The position numbers were made by a program, and so were the translations under genes. From Sphingomonas aerophila (GTDB lineage Bacteria > Pseudomonadota > Alphaproteobacteria > Sphingomonadales > Sphingomonadaceae): DNA of 64,000 nt. The notes under the pieces were generated by a model that worked only from the letters and a program-made list of their open reading frames with translations, was not told the origin of the DNA and made no database searches. Where the stretch lies: positions 1 through 64,000 of the forward strand of contig NZ_JACIJK010000001.1 of the NCBI RefSeq assembly GCF_014199305.1. The letters are read 5' to 3'. Every line of letters starts with the position of its first letter. Positions within the stretch are counted from its first letter, which is position 1. Shown here piece by piece: positions 1 to 11,215 of the stretch.

Positions 1-345
1 GCGGCCGGCATTCTCGCCGCGGAGGCCTATCATGCCGGCCTGGTGCGGACCGTACTTTACGCCAAGGGCATCACCACCGCAGCGGTTGTCACCAATGTCG
101 GCAAGATTTCGGACGCCCGTGACACGCTCGACAAGAACGGGGACTCCGACCAGGGCATCGCAGGGACAGGTGGTGCGTCCAACATCGTGCCAGCCGACGA
201 GTCCGCGATCGCATACAGCCGCAACAGCCAGCAGGTTCACAACATCGTGTACCTCAATGCGACGGGTGCAAACGTCAACGGTGGTGGCTTCTTCCCCAAC
301 GGGACCAACAATCCTAACCCGGCGCTGAAAGTCGGCCTCTCGTAA
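1..345 (+). CDS. Ferritin-like domain protein, 3' end only
   Basis: The reading frame is open from the first base to a TAA, so the start lies outside the window. The visible part opens with a helix containing ILAAEAYHAGLVRT, typical of the last helix of ferritin-like (Ferritin_2, desiccation-related) proteins, where Glu and His ligate a metal. It continues with a long Gly/Asn-rich tail (NGTNNPNPALKVGLS) usual for exported members of this family. Without the N-terminus a signal peptide cannot be checked. The function is probably oxidative or desiccation stress related, inferred from the family only. A hairpin 16 bases after the stop may end the transcript. Confidence 0.7.
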   Translation, partial: AAGILAAEAYHAGLVRTVLYAKGITTAAVVTNVGKISDARDTLDKNGDSDQGIAGTGGASNIVPADESAIAYSRNSQQVHNIVYLNATGANVNGGGFFPNGTNNPNPALKVGLS

Positions 346-360
346 GGTACTTGCGACGTT

Positions 361-387
361 CGGGTGATTGGCAACTTCGATCACCCG
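361..387 (+). terminator. Possible terminator after ferritin-like gene
   Basis: An 8-base perfect inverted repeat (CGGGTGAT / ATCACCCG) with an 11-base loop lies 16 bases after the stop codon. Only a weak T-rich stretch (CGTTTCC) follows, so factor-independent termination is plausible but not certain. Confidence 0.45.
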
Positions 388-460
388 CCTCGCGTTTCCA
401 CACTAATGCGCGACCGGTTTTGGCGGTCGAGAGATCAAGGTTTAAGTTAGGAGAGTATGC

Positions 461-859
461 GTGCTTTTCCACACTATGGTAGGTTCCAACGACATCGAGC
501 GGTCCAAGCGCTTTTACGATAAGGTGCTCGGTGTCCTTGGCGTCAGTGAGGCTACGTTGAACATCGCTGATAGCGGCCACACGCGCCTGTTCTATCGCAA
601 CGAGAACGGTACCAACTTCATCGTCTCACAGCCCATCAACGACGAGCCAGCGACAGTGGCAAACGGCAGCACCGTCGCATTCTCGTGCAGCTCGCCTGAG
701 CAGGTGCGGAAGTTCCATGACGTTGCTGTCGCTAATGGTGGCACGTCGATCGAGGCAGCGCCTGGGCCCCGCAAGACGGCATCGATGGGAACGCTCGAGT
801 TGGCCTATGTTCGAGATCCCGATGGCAATAAGCTTTGCGGGATCCACTTCCCTAGGTGA
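461..859 (+). CDS. VOC family protein (glyoxalase/bleomycin resistance-like)
   Basis: This 132-residue single-domain protein begins MLFHTMVGSNDIERSKRFYD, the classic first beta-alpha unit of the vicinal oxygen chelate fold, and ends with YVRDPDGNKLCGIHF, the family's C-terminal metal-site strand. The GTG start is chosen because it begins exactly at the conserved strand and is preceded by TTAGGAGAG. VOC proteins act as cytoplasmic metal-dependent lyases, dioxygenases or drug-binding proteins; the substrate cannot be read from the sequence. It stands alone, with no operon partner. Confidence 0.85.
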   Translation: MLFHTMVGSNDIERSKRFYDKVLGVLGVSEATLNIADSGHTRLFYRNENGTNFIVSQPINDEPATVANGSTVAFSCSSPEQVRKFHDVAVANGGTSIEAAPGPRKTASMGTLELAYVRDPDGNKLCGIHFPR

Positions 860-994
860 CTACCTGGTCCACGTAGCTCGTGCCAAGTGCTGCCTGCTCG
901 GTTCTCGACAGTGAGATGGGTTCGCCAAGACGGTAGGCAGGAGCCGCTGAGACTCAGTCGTGCCTTTCGTTGACGCAGCTTTGGCCCATTACAA

Positions 995-2287
995 TCAGCG
1001 CTCCAAAAACTCTTCCGCGCCCGCCTCAAGTCGCTCAATGAGATCTCGGACCTGTCCAAATGCGTCACTGACATCCCGTACTGCCTCTGCCAACGAGCAG
1101 CTATTCTGGTTTACGCTATCGATGTTGCTGGCCATCTCATGGGCGGTAAGGGCCGTTTCATCGATCGCTGACGCAATCGTGCTCAAGTCCACTTGCTGTT
1201 CGGCGATCCGCGTGTGGATGTTATCGGCCTGGCGCTCAACGGCAGCTAATCGGTGCTGGATCGAGCCGTTCGCATCGAGCACCTCCGCGACCGCCGCTCT
1301 GATGCCATCGATCTTGGTCTCGACGTCGTTTGCTGCTCGCGTCGTCTGCTCGGCCAAGGACTTTACCTCCTGGGCAACGACACTAAACCCGCGTCCCGCG
1401 TCTCCCGCCCTTGCGGCCTCGATGGACGCATTCAGGGCGAGCAGCTTCGTTCGAGATCCAAGTGCCCGGATTACATCCAAAATGGAGGAAATAGCCTGTG
1501 AGTGGGCTCGAAGGTTCTCCGAAAGCTCGGTGGTGCGATCGGCCGACTTGGTGGCGAGCGCGGCACCTGCGGCTGCTCGAAGAGCCTCCTCTGCCATGCT
1601 CGCCACGACGTTGCTCAGGGACGCGGCCGTTCTTGCGGCGCTGGACATGGCGTCTGCCGACTGGTGGGCAGCCGTGGCCAGATCGTTTGCGTTGACGACC
1701 GATGCCCGTGTCGCCTCATTCGCGCTCGCGCAGCTAATTTCAACGACCTCTGCCGCTTCGGCGATACTGCTGACCGTCTCGACTATCTCGGTGCGGAAGT
1801 GCTCTGCCTTTTCCTCACGTTCCTTCATGAGGCGCTCCAAGCGGCGGGATGCGGTCACCTCGTTGTAGGTCAGGATCGCCCCCCGGCCCAGGAGTGGGCG
1901 GTAGCCTACGCGAACCACTCGGCCGTCCGCAAAGCCGTGATCCATGTCTCGGTCGACGCCTTCACTCTTCCAGAGGCGATGATTGTGGATCACCCGTGCG
2001 GTGCGCTCCGGCTCCCAGCCGACACCCTCGCCAACGATCGTCAGGAACTTGGATAAGGTATCTCCGACCAGCAAGCTGCCACGCGGGATATTGAATAGCT
2101 CGCAGGCTTGATGGTTGACCGCCTCGACGACCTCATGCTCGTTTAGAATTAGAATACCACCCGTCATGTGATCGAGGGTGAGGGCGAGCAACTCGGTCGC
2201 AGTCTGACCTGCCTGTAAGTTCAGGGCGTTCAACGATCGCTCCAACGGCGTCTGGCGCGTACGCCCAGCAAAGGAGCGCACTAACAC
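995..2287 (-). CDS. Soluble PAS-domain methyl-accepting chemotaxis-like protein
   Basis: The protein has 430 residues and no membrane segment. Residues about 35-165 form a PAS domain (HMTGGILILNEHEVVEAVNH). Residues about 175-430 are a coiled-coil signalling domain with the conserved hairpin tip LLALNASIEAARAGDAGRGF, which binds CheA/CheW in chemoreceptors. It therefore probably reports a cytoplasmic signal such as redox state, a ligand or light. No CheA, CheW, CheR or CheB gene is in the window, so it is an orphan receptor here. The GTG start is the furthest upstream in frame; a second GTG lies two codons later and the ribosome site is weak. Confidence 0.85.
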   Translation of the reverse strand: MLVRSFAGRTRQTPLERSLNALNLQAGQTATELLALTLDHMTGGILILNEHEVVEAVNHQACELFNIPRGSLLVGDTLSKFLTIVGEGVGWEPERTARVIHNHRLWKSEGVDRDMDHGFADGRVVRVGYRPLLGRGAILTYNEVTASRRLERLMKEREEKAEHFRTEIVETVSSIAEAAEVVEISCASANEATRASVVNANDLATAAHQSADAMSSAARTAASLSNVVASMAEEALRAAAGAALATKSADRTTELSENLRAHSQAISSILDVIRALGSRTKLLALNASIEAARAGDAGRGFSVVAQEVKSLAEQTTRAANDVETKIDGIRAAVAEVLDANGSIQHRLAAVERQADNIHTRIAEQQVDLSTIASAIDETALTAHEMASNIDSVNQNSCSLAEAVRDVSDAFGQVRDLIERLEAGAEEFLER

Positions 2288-2365
2288 GCTAAGGTAAACA
2301 CCCGTTTACGAAAACGGCCACACCCGTGCATCGTGTCGCGCATACCAGGCGCAGTTGCTCGATTG

Positions 2366-2399
2366 GGGGTGCGTGCATCGGGTTGGCGAGCCGCACCCC
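2366..2399 (-). terminator. Possible terminator of hybrid kinase gene
   Basis: A perfect 8-base inverted repeat (GGGGTGCG / CGCACCCC) with an 18-base loop lies between the hybrid kinase stop and the receptor start. There is no T-tract on the minus strand, so a role in termination is only suggested. Confidence 0.3.
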
Positions 2400-2447
2400 G
2401 GAGCGGCGTCACAGCATGGATCGCGGTTTTCCCGCAAAGAAGCCTCT

Positions 2448-4964
<2,517 letters not shown>

Positions 4965-5101
4965 TCATCGTCTCCCGGTCAGCGGACTGGTAGGCGTGCT
5001 TGGTTAACGGCTTGTTGAGGCAGGCGTTCGTAAGGCCGGTCCGGTGCCTGAGGGCGTTCTCTTGCCGCCCTGACCTACCTTATTCGTCATAGAGATTATC
5101 C

Positions 5102-5470
5102 ATGGCCCGTATCATCATTGCAGACGACGACGAGATTGTCGGCGAGATTGCCCGCGACGCCCTGATCGGTGCCGGGCATGGGGCTGGGCTCGTCACCGAC
5201 GGCAGTGAAGCGTTCAGGATTATCAAAGCGCGCCGCCCGCATGCGGTCATTCTCGATTGCAACATGCCGGGCATGTCAGGCGTGCTGCTGGTGCAGGAGC
5301 TGCGCAAGATGCCGGAGTTTGCCAGCTTGCCGGTCATGATGCTGACTGGGCGCCGCGGTGAGCGTGACGAGGAACTCGCCCGGTACGCAGGCGCGGATGA
5401 CTACATGCGCAAACCCTTCGACCCGGACGAGCTGGTCTTCCGCATCGAGCAGATGCTGGCGAGGGCCTGA
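5102..5470 (+). CDS. Single-domain response regulator
   Basis: A 122-residue CheY-like receiver without an output domain. Acidic pocket at ADDDE (8-11), phospho-acceptor Asp52 in ILDCNMPG, Thr82 in MMLTG and Lys104 in YMRKPF are all intact. The stop overlaps the start of the next receiver (TGATG), so the two are translationally coupled. With no output domain it must act by protein contact, for example in a phosphorelay with the divergent hybrid kinase. It is similar in length and layout to its downstream neighbour (both begin MARII), suggesting a tandem duplication. Confidence 0.93.
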   Translation: MARIIIADDDEIVGEIARDALIGAGHGAGLVTDGSEAFRIIKARRPHAVILDCNMPGMSGVLLVQELRKMPEFASLPVMMLTGRRGERDEELARYAGADDYMRKPFDPDELVFRIEQMLARA

Positions 5471-5868
5471 TGGCGCGGATCATCTACGTCGAGGATGATC
5501 CCTTGATGGGCGAGGTTGTTCAGGAGATCTTGACCCAGGCGGGACACCTGATCGGGATCGTTCCCCACGGCACCCTCGCCTTCGAGACCATCGTGTTCAA
5601 AAAGCCCGAGCTCATCCTTTTGGACCAGAAGCTGCCCGGCATGCAGGGCATGGAGATCCTACGCGCGCTGCGCCGCCTACCCGATCTCTATCTCACCCCC
5701 ATCATCATGCTGACGGCCAGGGCAGGCGATGACTCGCGGGATGACGCACTTGTTGCGGGCGCGAATGACTACCTGGTGAAGCCGTTCGATCCAGCCGAGC
5801 TGGTGCGCCGCGTTGGACTCGTTCTGGAGCAGACTGCCTTCACCAGGCAGCCTCGTGGCGCCAAGTAG
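5470..5868 (+). CDS. Single-domain response regulator, tandem paralogue
   Basis: A 132-residue receiver with VEDD (7-10), Asp52 in LLDQKLPGMQG, Thr82 in MLTAR and Lys104 in YLVKPF. It starts at the ATG overlapping the previous stop. The short basic tail after the last helix (TRQPRGAK) is not a recognisable effector domain. Shared MARII start, matching catalytic positions and adjacency indicate a duplicated pair that has since diverged considerably. Likely co-transcribed with the preceding receiver. Confidence 0.93.
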   Translation: MARIIYVEDDPLMGEVVQEILTQAGHLIGIVPHGTLAFETIVFKKPELILLDQKLPGMQGMEILRALRRLPDLYLTPIIMLTARAGDDSRDDALVAGANDYLVKPFDPAELVRRVGLVLEQTAFTRQPRGAK

Positions 5869-5909
5869 ACCGACTAAGGCAGCAACTCATTAGGTCACGA
5901 GACAGTAAC

Positions 5910-6350
5910 CTACTCATTCGGTAGTTCGTTCATGATGGTCCAGTAGATGCCAAGGTGTTTTACCATTTCCATCAACCCATCAAAAGCGACCGGCTTGACG
6001 AGATACGAGTTAGCACCAAGGCTATAAGCACGATTGACGTCCTCACTCTCGCGCGAGGACGTCAGCATCACGACTGGCGTGCGTTGCAGCGCCGGCTGGT
6101 CCCGCACCCAGGCTAGTACTTCAAGGCCCGAGCGACGCGGAAGCTTTATGTCCAGAATGATGATGGCAGGAAGGGGATACCCCGCCCGGTCGGAATAAAC
6201 GCCAGCACCTGATAGGTATGCGATTGCCGCGTCTCCGTCCCCTACGACTTGGAGCGGATTGGCAAGGTTTGACTTGGCGAAGGCTCGTCGGATCAGAAGT
6301 TGATCGTCCGGGTTATCTTCAACCAACAAAATCGGTCTGGTGCTCGGCAT
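5910..6350 (-). CDS. Rcp1-type response regulator
   Basis: A 146-residue receiver of the Rcp1 type: EDNPDDQLLIRRAF at the N-terminus, a longer beta3 approach, phospho-acceptor Asp67 in ILDIKLPRRSG, then MLTSS and YLVKPV. Rcp1-type receivers typically partner phytochrome-like or CHASE/PAS kinases encoded next to them, as here. The ATG at 6350 is chosen because it gives a normal receiver start and has GGAGGG just upstream; earlier in-frame codons lie deep in the kinase gene. It overlaps the end of the upstream kinase gene by 32 bases, so translation is probably coupled. Confidence 0.92.
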   Translation of the reverse strand: MPSTRPILLVEDNPDDQLLIRRAFAKSNLANPLQVVGDGDAAIAYLSGAGVYSDRAGYPLPAIIILDIKLPRRSGLEVLAWVRDQPALQRTPVVMLTSSRESEDVNRAYSLGANSYLVKPVAFDGLMEMVKHLGIYWTIMNELPNE

Positions 6351-9150
6351 GTCCCTCCGCCTGCGGTAGTTCGATCCAGAAACTGCTGCCCTCGCCCAGC
6401 GTGGACTCAACCCCGGCTGTGCCCCCAAGCCGCTCAACACCCTTTCTTACGATTGCCAAGCCAATTCCCGTACCGGGGTATTCAGCAGCGCTGTGGAGCC
6501 GCTGGAAAACCTCGAAAATGCGCTTCTGATGTTCGTCAGCTATCCCGATCCCGTTGTCCTCGACCCAAAGGCGCACTCGCTGGCCCCGGTTCTCCGGACG
6601 TAAACGGACCTTTGGGGTGGTGCCAGCAGCAACGAATTTAACGGCGTTCGAGATGAGGTTTGCGAGGACCTGAATAAGCACGGGCGCATGGGCGGAGACG
6701 ATCGGGGCCGGCCGCACCACTTCTACATCCGCGTTACGTTCGCGAAGAAGGCCGTTGGCCTGAGAAAGCGCGGCATCGATAGCGCTATCCAAAGACACAG
6801 GGCCGAGCACGACCTCCTCGCGTGAGAGACGACTAAAGGCCAACAAGTCTAATATTAGGACGTCCATCTGCTTCGCACCCGCAACAATCCGTCCAAGATA
6901 GTTGCGGCCCAACTCATCGAGTTGATCGCCGTAATCCTCGGTCAGGGCCTGTCCGAAGCCTTGCATTGCACGCAAAGGTGCCCGCAGATCGTGCGAAACT
7001 GAGTAAGCGAAAGCCTGAAGTTCGTGATTGACTTCAGCCAAGCGACGCGTGCGCTCTTCTACCCGTTGTTCAAGGTCGCGGTTCAGCCGACGAACCTCAG
7101 CTTCAGCCTCGAGACGCTCAGTGATGTCTAGCTCGGCCACAACGCCCGCAATGATCGTGCCCGATGCATTGCGCACTGGGGCGGCGTTGTTCAGGTAATA
7201 GCGCCGTTCTCCTGTGTCGAAGCGCTCATTCTGGATTAGCTCATTCGTCACTGTCTCCCCGTGCAGGAGCGCGCGTGACATGGCCCAATCATTGGCCTGA
7301 ATACGCTCCCCGGTGTCCGGCTGATACCCTACCCATTCGCCGTATTGCTCCCAACTCGACGTTTCGGGAGCGACGCCCCACAGCTCACGATTGGCGCGAT
7401 TGTCGCGGATAATTTTCCCGCTAGCGTCCGCGATGATCATGCCGACCGGCAACGCCTCGAGCACCGCCGCTAACAACGCTTCGCTCTCGCGAAGAGCGGC
7501 CTCTGCTGCCTGACGGGAGGTCACGTCGCGCATAATTTCGGTGAAGAATTGATGGCCGGCAGCATCGCTCCATCCAGCAATGGTAAGTTCGAGGGGGAAG
7601 GATGTCCCGTCCTTGCGCTGGCCCTGAACATCGCGGCCAATGCCAATGATCTTACCCACGCCGCTCAGAGCATAGTTCGAAAGGTGATGGTCGTGGCCGG
7701 CCGCTTCGTCGGCATCCATCAGCAGCGCGACATTAGCTCCGATTAGCTCATCCGCAGAGTAACCGAACACGCGCTCGGTCGCGGGGTTGGCCGACGCCAT
7801 CGTGCCACGCTCATCGATAACCACGATGGCATCCACGGCTGTGTCAACGATCGCCCTTAGACGAGCCTCGCCGTCGAGGAGCGCTGCCTGTGCTTCGCGC
7901 AGATCGTGAATGTCCGTGCAGGCGCCAAACCAGCGATCCACCTGCCCTGCATCATCGCGGTGCGGCAGGCCGCGCACCAGGAACCAACGATAGGCGCCGT
8001 CATAGCGCCGAAAGCGGTATTCGGCCTCGTAGCTGCCGAGGTCGGCTGTGGCACGAGCCCAGACCTCTGCCGCCCGTGCCCGGTCATCTGGATGAAGCGC
8101 TTCCAACCACCCGTTGCCGAGCAGATCCTCACCACTGCGCCCGGTATAGTTCTGAAACACGACATTGGTGTGAGTGTTAGCGCCCTCGGCGTCGGTCACG
8201 AACAGCAGGCCCGGGACGGCGTCGGTCATCGTCCTGAAGCGCTCCTCGCCGACGCGAATTGTGCGGCGTAGCGAGAGGGCGCGTGCCTGCCCGCGAAGAG
8301 ACATCATGGTAACGGCAGCAAGTCCCAAGGAGATCAGTGCCGCGATCGCCGGAACCACCTGTGCCAAGCCGAGGCGTCCGGCTGAGGTCGCTGCTTCAAT
8401 GCGCCAGGGGAGGCCTCCAAAGCGGAACTCGGCGCGGGCGGGCGTCGCATCGCTGTCTTCTACGCCCTTCCCCCTTGCGATGCGTGTATATAGTGGTTCG
8501 CCGGCGACCGACACACGCAGTGAATCGTGGGGAAAGAGGTCCCCGAAGATGCGGTCCATTAGCTGCCGCGAGTCAACCGCGGCATAGATGAAGCCCTGGG
8601 GCTTGGCGTCGATCGGAGTTATCGGCTGAAAGAACAGAAAGCCCTGGCCGCCTTGCTTGAGTCCGAGCGGACCGGCGATGGCTAGCCTTCCCGTCCGCCG
8701 CGCATTTTGTAGCGCGGTACGGCGACGGGTCTCCTTGTTATTGTTCAGCCCGACAGTCGATGAGTTGCCGGCAACGGGGTAGACCCAGCGTACGACGGAA
8801 CCCGCATCCACCCAGCCAAGAGATCGGAACGCGGGAAAGCTCTCGAGATTGACGGCGGCCTCTAGTTCAAAGTCAGTGCGGGTCCGGCCTCCGCTAAGCT
8901 CCCATCGCCGTGCTGTCCGTGCAAGCGCACGTGCGCGCTGATCGAGGCCCTGGATCAAGGTACGTTTCAGTGCAGCCGTCTCGGCCGCGAGTACCTGCCT
9001 TTCGTGACGCTTTTCGGTCTCGCTGAGATAGGACGCGAGCAGGCCGGAAAAGAGCAAACCGACAACCGCGACGAGTAGCGGGAGAAAGCGGGTTAGGTCG
9101 AGCGGCGGTAAACCATGCGGCTGTTTGTCACTCGCCTGGTATGAGCTCAC
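6319..9150 (-). CDS. Membrane sensor histidine kinase (CHASE-like sensor, three PAS, HisKA, HATPase)
   Basis: A 943-residue kinase. Helix at about 22-42, extracytoplasmic CHASE-like sensor at about 50-260 (the SFPAFRSLGWVD segment is typical of CHASE), second helix about 265-285, then three PAS domains at about 300-420, 425-548 and 555-680. HisKA carries His720 in AYSVSHDLRAPL, the phytochrome-like type, and is followed by an HATPase ending GTGIGLAIVRKGVERLGG. There is no receiver of its own; the overlapping downstream Rcp1-type receiver is the obvious partner. The GTG start overlaps the previous stop (GTGA), making a three-gene operon. Confidence 0.93.
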   Translation of the reverse strand: MSSYQASDKQPHGLPPLDLTRFLPLLVAVVGLLFSGLLASYLSETEKRHERQVLAAETAALKRTLIQGLDQRARALARTARRWELSGGRTRTDFELEAAVNLESFPAFRSLGWVDAGSVVRWVYPVAGNSSTVGLNNNKETRRRTALQNARRTGRLAIAGPLGLKQGGQGFLFFQPITPIDAKPQGFIYAAVDSRQLMDRIFGDLFPHDSLRVSVAGEPLYTRIARGKGVEDSDATPARAEFRFGGLPWRIEAATSAGRLGLAQVVPAIAALISLGLAAVTMMSLRGQARALSLRRTIRVGEERFRTMTDAVPGLLFVTDAEGANTHTNVVFQNYTGRSGEDLLGNGWLEALHPDDRARAAEVWARATADLGSYEAEYRFRRYDGAYRWFLVRGLPHRDDAGQVDRWFGACTDIHDLREAQAALLDGEARLRAIVDTAVDAIVVIDERGTMASANPATERVFGYSADELIGANVALLMDADEAAGHDHHLSNYALSGVGKIIGIGRDVQGQRKDGTSFPLELTIAGWSDAAGHQFFTEIMRDVTSRQAAEAALRESEALLAAVLEALPVGMIIADASGKIIRDNRANRELWGVAPETSSWEQYGEWVGYQPDTGERIQANDWAMSRALLHGETVTNELIQNERFDTGERRYYLNNAAPVRNASGTIIAGVVAELDITERLEAEAEVRRLNRDLEQRVEERTRRLAEVNHELQAFAYSVSHDLRAPLRAMQGFGQALTEDYGDQLDELGRNYLGRIVAGAKQMDVLILDLLAFSRLSREEVVLGPVSLDSAIDAALSQANGLLRERNADVEVVRPAPIVSAHAPVLIQVLANLISNAVKFVAAGTTPKVRLRPENRGQRVRLWVEDNGIGIADEHQKRIFEVFQRLHSAAEYPGTGIGLAIVRKGVERLGGTAGVESTLGEGSSFWIELPQAEGHAEHQTDFVG

Positions 9151-10508
9151 GCGGCGAACCTGATGACCGTCTCGTACCCGCCATTGCTGGCGGTGGTCAC
9201 CTCTGCCTGCAGCTGGCGCGCCAGCCTTGGAACCAGGCGGCTTCCGAGCCCGCTGTCCTCGCCTCCCTTCGGCTCCGACGTGATACCGATGCCGTTGTCG
9301 GCCACAGCAAGTGCTATACGTTCGCCCTCCCGTTTGAACGACACCCGCAGTTCGCCAGCGCGGCTGTCGGGGAAAGCGTGCTTCATGGCGTTAGTGAGAA
9401 GCTCGTTAGCGATCAGGCCTAGCGGCACTGCCTTCTCAATCGGTACGCGGATCGGCTCAATGTCCAGCAGGAGGTCGATTTCTGGACGATCCTGCATGCC
9501 TGACAGGGCATCGACCAAGCTTTTCAGGTAACCCGGGAAGTCTACCGCGCTATAATCCTCATCGCGATAGAGCTGTTGCTGAACCAGGCTCAAGGTCTGG
9601 ATACGGCTGGCTACCTCAGTAAAGGCCGCTTGCACTGCTGGATCGTTGAAGCGCCGAGCTTGAAAGACCAGAAGTGATTGTACGATCTGTAAGTTGTTGT
9701 GCACGCGATGATGCACCTCGCCTAAAAGCACACTGCGCTGCTCAAGCGCGTTCCTCAGCTCCGTGACGTTCGTTAGTACGCCTACGATTTGCCGACGGCT
9801 TTCATCAACAGGGTGTGCGTCAAGCAATGCCCAGCTCGGCTCAGGGCACCCCTTCAACTCAACTTCCAGTCCTGAGATGCCGTCCGCAAGCTCTCCCGTC
9901 GCCATCTTCCGCCAAAGCGTTTGCGCGTCCTCGGATACCATAAAGTCGAGAATTGACCGTCCCTCGACAGACTCGACTGAAGGAAGGCAGAGCTGACGTG
10001 CCAAGGCGCTGTTGGCATCTTGGAACTCGCCCGAGTTGTTTGTCGCAAAAATGCTAACCGTGACGTTCTGAAACAAAGCTCGGTAACGTGCTTCGGCACG
10101 CTTGCGCGCTTGGCGTTCCGCCTTCTGTTTTAATAGCGCATCAATTGAAGAACGGAGTCGCGGGAGGCGATCGATTGATTTCAGGATGAAGTCGTCAAAG
10201 CCGATTTTGATGGCTTCTGCGGCTTCTTCTTCGCCCAGAGAGCCTGTGAATAGAATCACCGGGACGTCGGGGTCGATGGCGCGCATGCGCTTGAGCACCT
10301 CGACGCCGTTGGTCCAGCCAATCGAATAGTCGAAGACTCCCAGTGAGAAACCGTCCCCCGATAGAGCTTGGGCCAGCTCTTCGGGCGTGCCCGCTTCTAT
10401 GATCTCGGCAGCAGCGTGGTCTCGGCGCAGTTCGCGTACAACGAGCGCTCTATCTCCGGGATTGTCGTCAACGAGTAGAACGCGGAAGGGCGTGGTCGCG
10501 TCAGGCAT
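9147..10508 (-). CDS. Response regulator-histidine kinase fusion (REC-PAS-HisKA_2-HATPase)
   Basis: A 453-residue cytoplasmic protein. The N-terminal receiver (1-125) has VDD (13-15), Asp60 in GVFDYSIG, FTGS and a Lys at 110. A PAS domain spans about 140-250. A HisKA_2 dimerisation domain follows, with the HHRVHNNLQ signature at 266-274, then a C-terminal HATPase (DNGIGI, GLGSRLV). HisKA_2 kinases with an N-terminal receiver often receive phosphate from another kinase and pass it on. First gene of an operon with the CHASE-like kinase (GTGA overlap) and the Rcp1-type receiver. ATG start. Confidence 0.93.
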   Translation of the reverse strand: MPDATTPFRVLLVDDNPGDRALVVRELRRDHAAAEIIEAGTPEELAQALSGDGFSLGVFDYSIGWTNGVEVLKRMRAIDPDVPVILFTGSLGEEEAAEAIKIGFDDFILKSIDRLPRLRSSIDALLKQKAERQARKRAEARYRALFQNVTVSIFATNNSGEFQDANSALARQLCLPSVESVEGRSILDFMVSEDAQTLWRKMATGELADGISGLEVELKGCPEPSWALLDAHPVDESRRQIVGVLTNVTELRNALEQRSVLLGEVHHRVHNNLQIVQSLLVFQARRFNDPAVQAAFTEVASRIQTLSLVQQQLYRDEDYSAVDFPGYLKSLVDALSGMQDRPEIDLLLDIEPIRVPIEKAVPLGLIANELLTNAMKHAFPDSRAGELRVSFKREGERIALAVADNGIGITSEPKGGEDSGLGSRLVPRLARQLQAEVTTASNGGYETVIRFAA

Positions 10509-10642
10509 CGCGTCTCAACACCGAATTTTGCATTTGGTTCGGAATCCGGTCTGAGTGGTTTCAAAATTAGCTTGCCCGATTGGATGGTCAAGATACGAGA
10601 GCGCGATCGAAACTCCAGCTCCAGCCTAGATATGGGTGAATT

Positions 10643-11005
10643 GTGCAGACACTGACGGGACGGCATGTGCTGGTTGTTGACGACGAGTCCATGATCCGCC
10701 TCATGTTAGCTGACACCCTCGAGCAAAATGGGTGCCTGGTACAAGAGGCCGATGGTGGGGCAATGGCGCTGGAGCGACTTGCGGCCGACCATGCCTACGA
10801 CCTCCTCGTGACAGACATACGGATGCCTGAGATGGACGGCTGGACGCTTGCTGAGCGTGCGCGGGAGCTACGTCCCGATCTCGCGGTCCTGTACGTCACC
10901 GGGTATCCTGGCGATAAGACGCGGTCTGTCGCCGGTGCAGAAGTACTTCTTAAGCCCTTCTTGGGGGCTGATCTGATCAGGGCGGCCACCAAGTTGATGA
11001 ACTAA
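10643..11005 (+). CDS. Single-domain response regulator
   Basis: A 120-residue receiver: VVDDES (11-16), Asp58 in LLVTDIRMPEMDG, Thr86 in YVTGYPG and Lys104 in LLKPF. This form, with VTGYPG and no output domain, resembles the receiver domain found at the end of GAF/PAS-HisKA-REC kinases, two of which lie nearby. GTG start with GGGTGAA upstream. Divergent from the REC-PAS-kinase gene across 134 bases; monocistronic. Confidence 0.92.
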   Translation: MQTLTGRHVLVVDDESMIRLMLADTLEQNGCLVQEADGGAMALERLAADHAYDLLVTDIRMPEMDGWTLAERARELRPDLAVLYVTGYPGDKTRSVAGAEVLLKPFLGADLIRAATKLMN

Positions 11006-11121
11006 CGCAAATCGGAGCCACATACGGTTGAACCTTAGAGCTTAGCGACAGTGCATCAAATGAGGTGTCCGGCTGTTAGCCTTCGACCTTGTGGTGCTGC
11101 TACCCGGGGCCGGATGGCGAT

Positions 11122-11205
11122 CTACCCAGCGACGTTCGGGTAGGCACCGCGGACTATCTCTACACTTCGCCGGATAACACGCCGCTCGGTCGCATCGCTT
11201 TTCGA
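11122..11205 (-). pseudogene. 3' fragment of the 80-codon gene found at 15.4 kb
   Basis: Reading the minus strand, codons from about 11205 to the TAG at 11122 encode DATERRVIRRSVEIVRG then AYPNVAG, which differs from the C-terminus of the 80-residue protein at 15413-15655 at only two positions. I count about 12 mismatches in 83 aligned bases, mostly synonymous. Upstream of 11205 the similarity stops against the 3' end of the MHYT kinase gene, so the copy has lost its 5' two thirds and start. Weaker similarity continues past the stop. Presumed non-functional remnant. Confidence 0.75.
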
Positions 11206-11215
11206 CAAGCTTGGC

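Noticed and set aside
960..1868. 302-codon plus-strand frame opposite the PAS chemoreceptor gene
   Set aside because: Antisense shadow of a well-supported gene; composition (Ser/Ala/Arg-rich) is typical of a mirrored GC-rich frame.
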